Below, piece by piece: positions 33,182 to 36,555 of a stretch of DNA of 36,555 nucleotides (the first letter of the stretch is position 1; each line of letters begins with the position of its first letter). The DNA is from Myxococcota bacterium (GTDB lineage: Bacteria > Myxococcota_A > UBA9042 > DTJE01). The DNA lies in assembly GCA_029975745.1 (NCBI GenBank), contig JARKOL010000364.1, positions 1-36,555 of the forward strand. Direction: 5' to 3'. The notes below the pieces were generated by a model. That model had not been told where the DNA came from. It did no database searches and saw nothing but the letters and a program-made list of their open reading frames with translations. The translations under genes were made by a program, and so were the position numbers.

Positions 33182-35060
33182 GGCCGCCTCCTTCGTGCTT
33201 CTTTGGCAGGAATCGGATCGCGTCCTCGGGGCACACGTCGAAGCAGGCCCCGCACGCGATGCACAGGGCGGGATCGATCACGTGCTTCTGCTTCGGTTTG
33301 CCCGCGATCGCCGCCGTCGGACAGACCCTCGTACACAGATGGCAGCCCGTGCAGGGGTCCTCGATGATCTGGTACACCGTCAGTTCGCGACACATGCCGG
33401 CCGGGCACGTCTTGGCGTCGATGTGTTCCTCGAACTCGTGCCGGAAGTGCTGCAGGGTGGACAGCACCGGGTTCGGCGCGGACTTGCCCAGTTCGCACAG
33501 GCTGCCCAGTTGCATGCCGCGGCTCAGGCGCTCGATGCGCTCGATGTCGCCCGGCTTGCCGCGCCCCTCGACCAGGTCGTCGAAGATGTGCAGCATCTGC
33601 TTCAGGCCTTCCCGGCAGGGGATGCACTTGCCGCAGGACTCCTCGACCAGGAACTTCAGGAAGTAGCGCGCGACATCGACCATGCAGGTCCGATCGTCCA
33701 TGACGATCATGCCGCCCGACCCCATCATCGAACCGTTGGCCGTCAGCACCTCGTAATCGACCGGCAGGTCCAGCTTGTCCGCGGGCAGGCAGCCCCCCGA
33801 CGGGCCGCCGGTCTGCACCGCCTTGAACGGCCGATCCTTCAGGATGCCGCCGCCGATGTCGAAGATGATGTGGCGCAGCGTCGTGCCCATCGGCAGCTCG
33901 ATCAGGCCGGTGTTCTTGACCTTGCCCACCAGCGAGAACGCCTTGGTGCCCTTGGACTTGGCCGTGCCCCACTTCGCGAACCAGGCCCCGCCGTGCTCGA
34001 GGATCGCGCCGACGTCGGACCACGTTTCCACGTTGTTCAGCACGGTCGGCAGGTCGAACAGCCCGCGGTCCGACGCATGCACGTACTTGGCGCGCGGCTC
34101 GCCGACCTTGCCCTCGATGGACCGCATCAGCGCCGACGATTCCCCGCAAACGAACGCGCCGCCGCCCCGCGACACGCGCAGGTCGAAGCTGAACCCCGTC
34201 CCCAGGATGTTGTCGCCCAGCAGGCCGCGCTCGCGGGCCTTGGCCAGCGCCAGATTGACGTGCTCGACGGCCAGCGGGTATTCGTCGCGGACGTAGATGT
34301 AGCCCTCGCGCGCCCCCACGGCGTACGCGCCGATCGCCATGCCCTCGATCACGGCGTGGGGATCGCCCTCCATGATCGAGCGGTCCTTGAACGCCCCGGG
34401 GTCGCCCTCGTCCCCGTTGCACAAGACGAACTTCCGCTCGCCCTTGGCCTTGCGCGTCGCCTTCCACTTGCGCGCCGTCGCGAAGCCCGCGCCGCCACGC
34501 CCCCGAAGTCCGGACGCCTCGACCTCCGCGATCACCTGGTCCGGAGTCAGGTCGAACAGCGCCCGCGCCAGGCCGGCGTACGCCCCGTGGGCCAGCGCGT
34601 CGTCCAGATCGGCCGGATCGATGCGGCCGATGTTGCGCATCGACACCCGCACCTGGTGCTTGTAGAACGGAACGTCCGCGTAGTGCTCGATCGCCTTCTT
34701 GTCGGTCGGGTCCTTGTACAGCAGGCGCGGAATCACCTCGCCCTTCGCCACCGTCTTGTCGATGATCTCGGCGACATCCTTGGGCTTGACCTTCGTGTAC
34801 AGGATGCCTTCCGGCTGGACCACGACCAGCGGCCCGCGCTCGCAGAATCCGTGGCACCCCGTCTTCTTGGCATGCAGCGCCAGCGTCGCGTCCAGACCGT
34901 CGGCCTCGATCCGGGTGGCGAACTCCTGCGCCACGGCCGCCGCGCCATTCGCCAGGCAGCCGGTACCGCAACAGACCAGCACCTCGCGCCGGCGATCCGC
35001 GCCTTGCTGTCGGGCCGCGGCCACCGCGGCCTCGAATTCCTGCCGGGACTCAATTCGCAT
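33162..35060 (-). CDS. NuoF-like diaphorase subunit (HydB/HndC type)
   Basis: At 632 residues it is longer than complex I NuoF. An N-terminal thioredoxin-like [2Fe-2S] domain (CCGTGC, GCHGFC) precedes the FMN/NADH core (GLRGRGGAGF, CNGDEGDPGAF) and an SLBB region. The [4Fe-4S] site ESCGKCIPCREG (about 475) follows. A C-terminal two-cluster ferredoxin domain (CTGCHLC, CIACGAC) ends the chain. This layout is that of HydB of bifurcating hydrogenases and HndC of NADP-reducing hydrogenase. Those enzymes exchange electrons between NAD(P)H, ferredoxin and a third partner. GGAAGGGGGG precedes the ATG. It overlaps the genes on both sides (11 nt and 20 nt), which suggests a stoichiometric complex. Confidence 0.94.
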   Translation of the reverse strand: MRIESRQEFEAAVAAARQQGADRRREVLVCCGTGCLANGAAAVAQEFATRIEADGLDATLALHAKKTGCHGFCERGPLVVVQPEGILYTKVKPKDVAEIIDKTVAKGEVIPRLLYKDPTDKKAIEHYADVPFYKHQVRVSMRNIGRIDPADLDDALAHGAYAGLARALFDLTPDQVIAEVEASGLRGRGGAGFATARKWKATRKAKGERKFVLCNGDEGDPGAFKDRSIMEGDPHAVIEGMAIGAYAVGAREGYIYVRDEYPLAVEHVNLALAKARERGLLGDNILGTGFSFDLRVSRGGGAFVCGESSALMRSIEGKVGEPRAKYVHASDRGLFDLPTVLNNVETWSDVGAILEHGGAWFAKWGTAKSKGTKAFSLVGKVKNTGLIELPMGTTLRHIIFDIGGGILKDRPFKAVQTGGPSGGCLPADKLDLPVDYEVLTANGSMMGSGGMIVMDDRTCMVDVARYFLKFLVEESCGKCIPCREGLKQMLHIFDDLVEGRGKPGDIERIERLSRGMQLGSLCELGKSAPNPVLSTLQHFRHEFEEHIDAKTCPAGMCRELTVYQIIEDPCTGCHLCTRVCPTAAIAGKPKQKHVIDPALCIACGACFDVCPEDAIRFLPKKHEGGGHAPAGH

Positions 35061-35538
35061 GGTCCCCCCCTTCCGTCGCGCCCAGGTGCTTCGCCAGATC
35101 CGACGCCTTGGCCGCGCCGACGTACTTCTCGCCGACGATCACGACCGGCGCCATCGCGCAGGCACCCACGCAATTGACCGTCTGCAACGTGAATCCCAGA
35201 TCCTCGGTCGTCTCGCCGGGACCGATGCGCAGTCGGCGCTGGACCTCGTCGATCAACTGGCCGGCACCCCGGATGTGACAGGCGGTGCCGGTACAGACCT
35301 TGATCACCACGCGCCCCTGCGGCGTCAGCGAAAACGCCTTGTAGAACGTCGAGACCGAGAACACCTTCGCCAGGGGAACCCCCAGCGCCGACGCCACGCG
35401 CTCCAGCACCTCGCACGGCAGGTAGTTGTAGGTCCGCTGGACGTCCTGGAGCACCTGGATCAGCGACGGTTCCTCGCGCGGATACCGTTCCAGGATCCCG
35501 TCCAGCAGCGTCATGTCCACGCACGGTAGCTGCGACAT
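35050..35538 (-). CDS. NuoE-like [2Fe-2S] diaphorase subunit (HydC/HndA type)
   Basis: The 162-residue protein is a thioredoxin-fold [2Fe-2S] ferredoxin of the NuoE family with ligands in CTGTAC and CVGAC, preceded by the N-terminal helical bundle (LIQVLQDVQRTYNYLP and VFSVSTFYKAFSL). It partners the NuoF-like subunit encoded next, overlapping by 11 nt. GGAGG sits five bases before the ATG. It follows the oxidoreductase gamma gene after 43 nt. Confidence 0.95.
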   Translation of the reverse strand: MSQLPCVDMTLLDGILERYPREEPSLIQVLQDVQRTYNYLPCEVLERVASALGVPLAKVFSVSTFYKAFSLTPQGRVVIKVCTGTACHIRGAGQLIDEVQRRLRIGPGETTEDLGFTLQTVNCVGACAMAPVVIVGEKYVGAAKASDLAKHLGATEGGDHAN

Positions 35539-35581
35539 CCGTTCCTCCGTCCTTGCCGCCCCAGCCGGGTCGGCCGCCGGG

Positions 35582-36148
35582 TCACGCCCCCTGCCCCGCC
35601 CGAGTCTCGCGAGCCTGGACGCCCCGCTCGAACCCGACTCGCAGGGCCTTCAGATTCAGTTCGACCAGCGCCGGCTTCGCCGCGAAGTTCTGGCGCACCA
35701 TCTCCTCGACCTCGGACATCGGCAGCACGTCCGTGGCCCCCACGAACGCCCCCAGGGCGATGATGTTCGCGCACCGAGGGTTGCCCAGTTCCATCGCCAG
35801 GTCGTTCGCCGGAATGCCCACCGTCAGCACGTCGTCCCGACGCACGGCCCGGTTGATCAACGACGTGTTGACGACGATGGCGCCGCCCGGCCGCACGTTG
35901 TCCTCGAACTTGTCCAGCGACGGCAGATTCATCGCCAGCAACGCCCTCGGGGTCTGGATGACCGGCGACCCGACCGGCTTGTCCGAAATCACCACGGTGC
36001 AGTTCGCGGTGCCCCCGCGCATCTCGGGCCCGTACGACGGCAGCCAGGAAACCTCGCGCCCCGCGTTCATACCGGCGTAGGCCAGCATCTTGCCGATCAA
36101 CAGGACGCCCTGGCCTCCGAATCCCGCCAGGATCATGTCGTGCTGCAT
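35582..36148 (-). CDS. 2-oxoacid:ferredoxin oxidoreductase, gamma subunit
   Basis: The 188 residues match the gamma (catalytic-domain C) subunit of 2-oxoacid:acceptor oxidoreductases: ILAGFGGQGVLLIGKMLAYAG at the start, then SWLPSYGPEMRGGTANCTVVIS and GGAIVVNTSLI. With alpha and beta chains the enzyme decarboxylates a 2-oxoacid with CoA and reduces ferredoxin. The type is closer to 2-oxoglutarate or branched-chain oxoacid enzymes than to a single-chain pyruvate enzyme, but the substrate is not settled. GGGGAGG is three bases before the ATG at 36148. It follows the beta gene after 14 nt. Confidence 0.93.
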   Translation of the reverse strand: MQHDMILAGFGGQGVLLIGKMLAYAGMNAGREVSWLPSYGPEMRGGTANCTVVISDKPVGSPVIQTPRALLAMNLPSLDKFEDNVRPGGAIVVNTSLINRAVRRDDVLTVGIPANDLAMELGNPRCANIIALGAFVGATDVLPMSEVEEMVRQNFAAKPALVELNLKALRVGFERGVQARETRAGQGA

Positions 36149-36162
36149 GGTCCTCCCCCTTG

Positions 36163-36555
36163 CTACGTGGGCCGCGGCGCCCGATCCTGCCCCTCGGGCG
36201 TCTTGAACACGCCCAGCGGGTAGTACGGCACCATGTCGGATTCCACCCATTTGCACGCCGCGTCCGGCGGCATTCCCCAGTTCGTCGGGCACGTGGACAG
36301 CAGTTCGACCATGCTGAAGCACGTCCCCGCGACCTGGTAGGAAAACGCCCGCCGCAGCAGGTCCTTGGCCCGCACCACGTGCATCGGCGTGTGGACCGCC
36401 CCGCGCGCCACGAACGCCGGCGTCCGCAGGGTGCTGATAAGTTCGACCATGCGGATCGGATGGCCGGCCATGGACACGTCCCGCCCCAGCGGCGATGTCG
36501 TGGTCACCTGGCCCGGCATCGTGGTGGGCGCCATCTGGCCGCCCGTCATGCCGTA
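36163..36555 (-). CDS. 2-oxoacid:ferredoxin oxidoreductase, beta subunit, partial (N-terminus off the right edge)
   Basis: Only the last 130 residues are in the window. The visible start YGMTGGQMAPTTMPGQ, followed by TTTSPLGRD, is the conserved segment after the thiamine diphosphate site in the KorB/VorA group. TCFSMVELLSTCPTNWGM is the next family block. The N-terminal half with the thiamine diphosphate-binding motif lies to the right. The alpha gene is expected there too, upstream in the same operon. Confidence 0.93.
   Translation of the reverse strand, partial: YGMTGGQMAPTTMPGQVTTTSPLGRDVSMAGHPIRMVELISTLRTPAFVARGAVHTPMHVVRAKDLLRRAFSYQVAGTCFSMVELLSTCPTNWGMPPDAACKWVESDMVPYYPLGVFKTPEGQDRAPRPT

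Noticed and set aside
32411-35538. NADP-reducing or bifurcating [FeFe] hydrogenase operon
   Set aside because: The NuoG-like subunit ends after its ferredoxin domains; none of the H-cluster cysteine motifs is present. A catalytic gene outside the window is still possible.
31907-36555. Respiratory complex I (nuo) operon
   Set aside because: Only NuoE-, NuoF- and short NuoG-like genes occur, without membrane or quinone-module subunits, and NuoF has the extra domains of soluble diaphorases.

Overview
The window is high-GC bacterial DNA, densely packed with genes on both strands. Four to five predicted lipoproteins with lipoboxes and a periplasmic Slt-type lytic transglycosylase point to a Gram-negative cell. 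Two very cysteine/aspartate-rich surface lipoproteins, an FHA-type sigma-54 activator and secreted proteins with long Asp/Pro/Thr linkers are typical of Myxococcota and related former Deltaproteobacteria. That placement is inference; there is no rRNA here to test it. A 2-oxoacid:ferredoxin oxidoreductase, many Fe-S proteins and a rubrerythrin-like protein suggest anaerobic or facultative metabolism. I see no tRNA, rRNA, CRISPR array or transposase.

Layout. 1-7409: a Cys-rich lipoprotein (cut by the left edge), divergent pgsA plus slt, then a 1114-residue Cys-rich lipoprotein that ends in a lamin-tail-like domain and carries a 78-bp tandem coding repeat. 7690-11775: a methyltransferase, an HD protein with a decayed CCA-enzyme-like head, a CPBP membrane protease and a metallophosphoesterase. 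11872-17135: an FHA/sigma-54 activator with a membrane protein, convergent with thrS and a second methyltransferase. 17331-20544: a tightly coupled operon of a PhnD-like binding lipoprotein, a diguanylate cyclase and an alpha/beta hydrolase. 20606-26283: purC, lepA, hemW and gltA. 26520-29618: an agarase-like glycosidase lipoprotein, a 588-nt stretch without a gene but with a tandem repeat, and a TPR-like lipoprotein. 29602-36555: one long leftward gene cluster running from the right edge. It holds 2-oxoacid:ferredoxin oxidoreductase beta and gamma subunits, NuoE-, NuoF- and NuoG-like diaphorase subunits, a four-cluster ferredoxin-like protein, a rubrerythrin-like protein and a YgiQ radical SAM protein.

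The most interesting system is the right-hand cluster. It looks like an electron-bifurcating-type NAD(P)H/ferredoxin diaphorase (HydBC/HndAC type) joined to a 2-oxoacid oxidoreductase, with no hydrogenase subunit in view. Next come the PhnD/diguanylate cyclase sensor operon with no transporter, and the HD protein with a probably inactive nucleotidyltransferase head.

Promoters were read by eye. Fourteen sites of the form TTGnnn-N17/18-TAnnnT or close to it lie just upstream of genes. At pgsA, the FHA activator and possibly the PhnD gene the -10 box lies only 6-8 nt before the start codon, which suggests leaderless messages.
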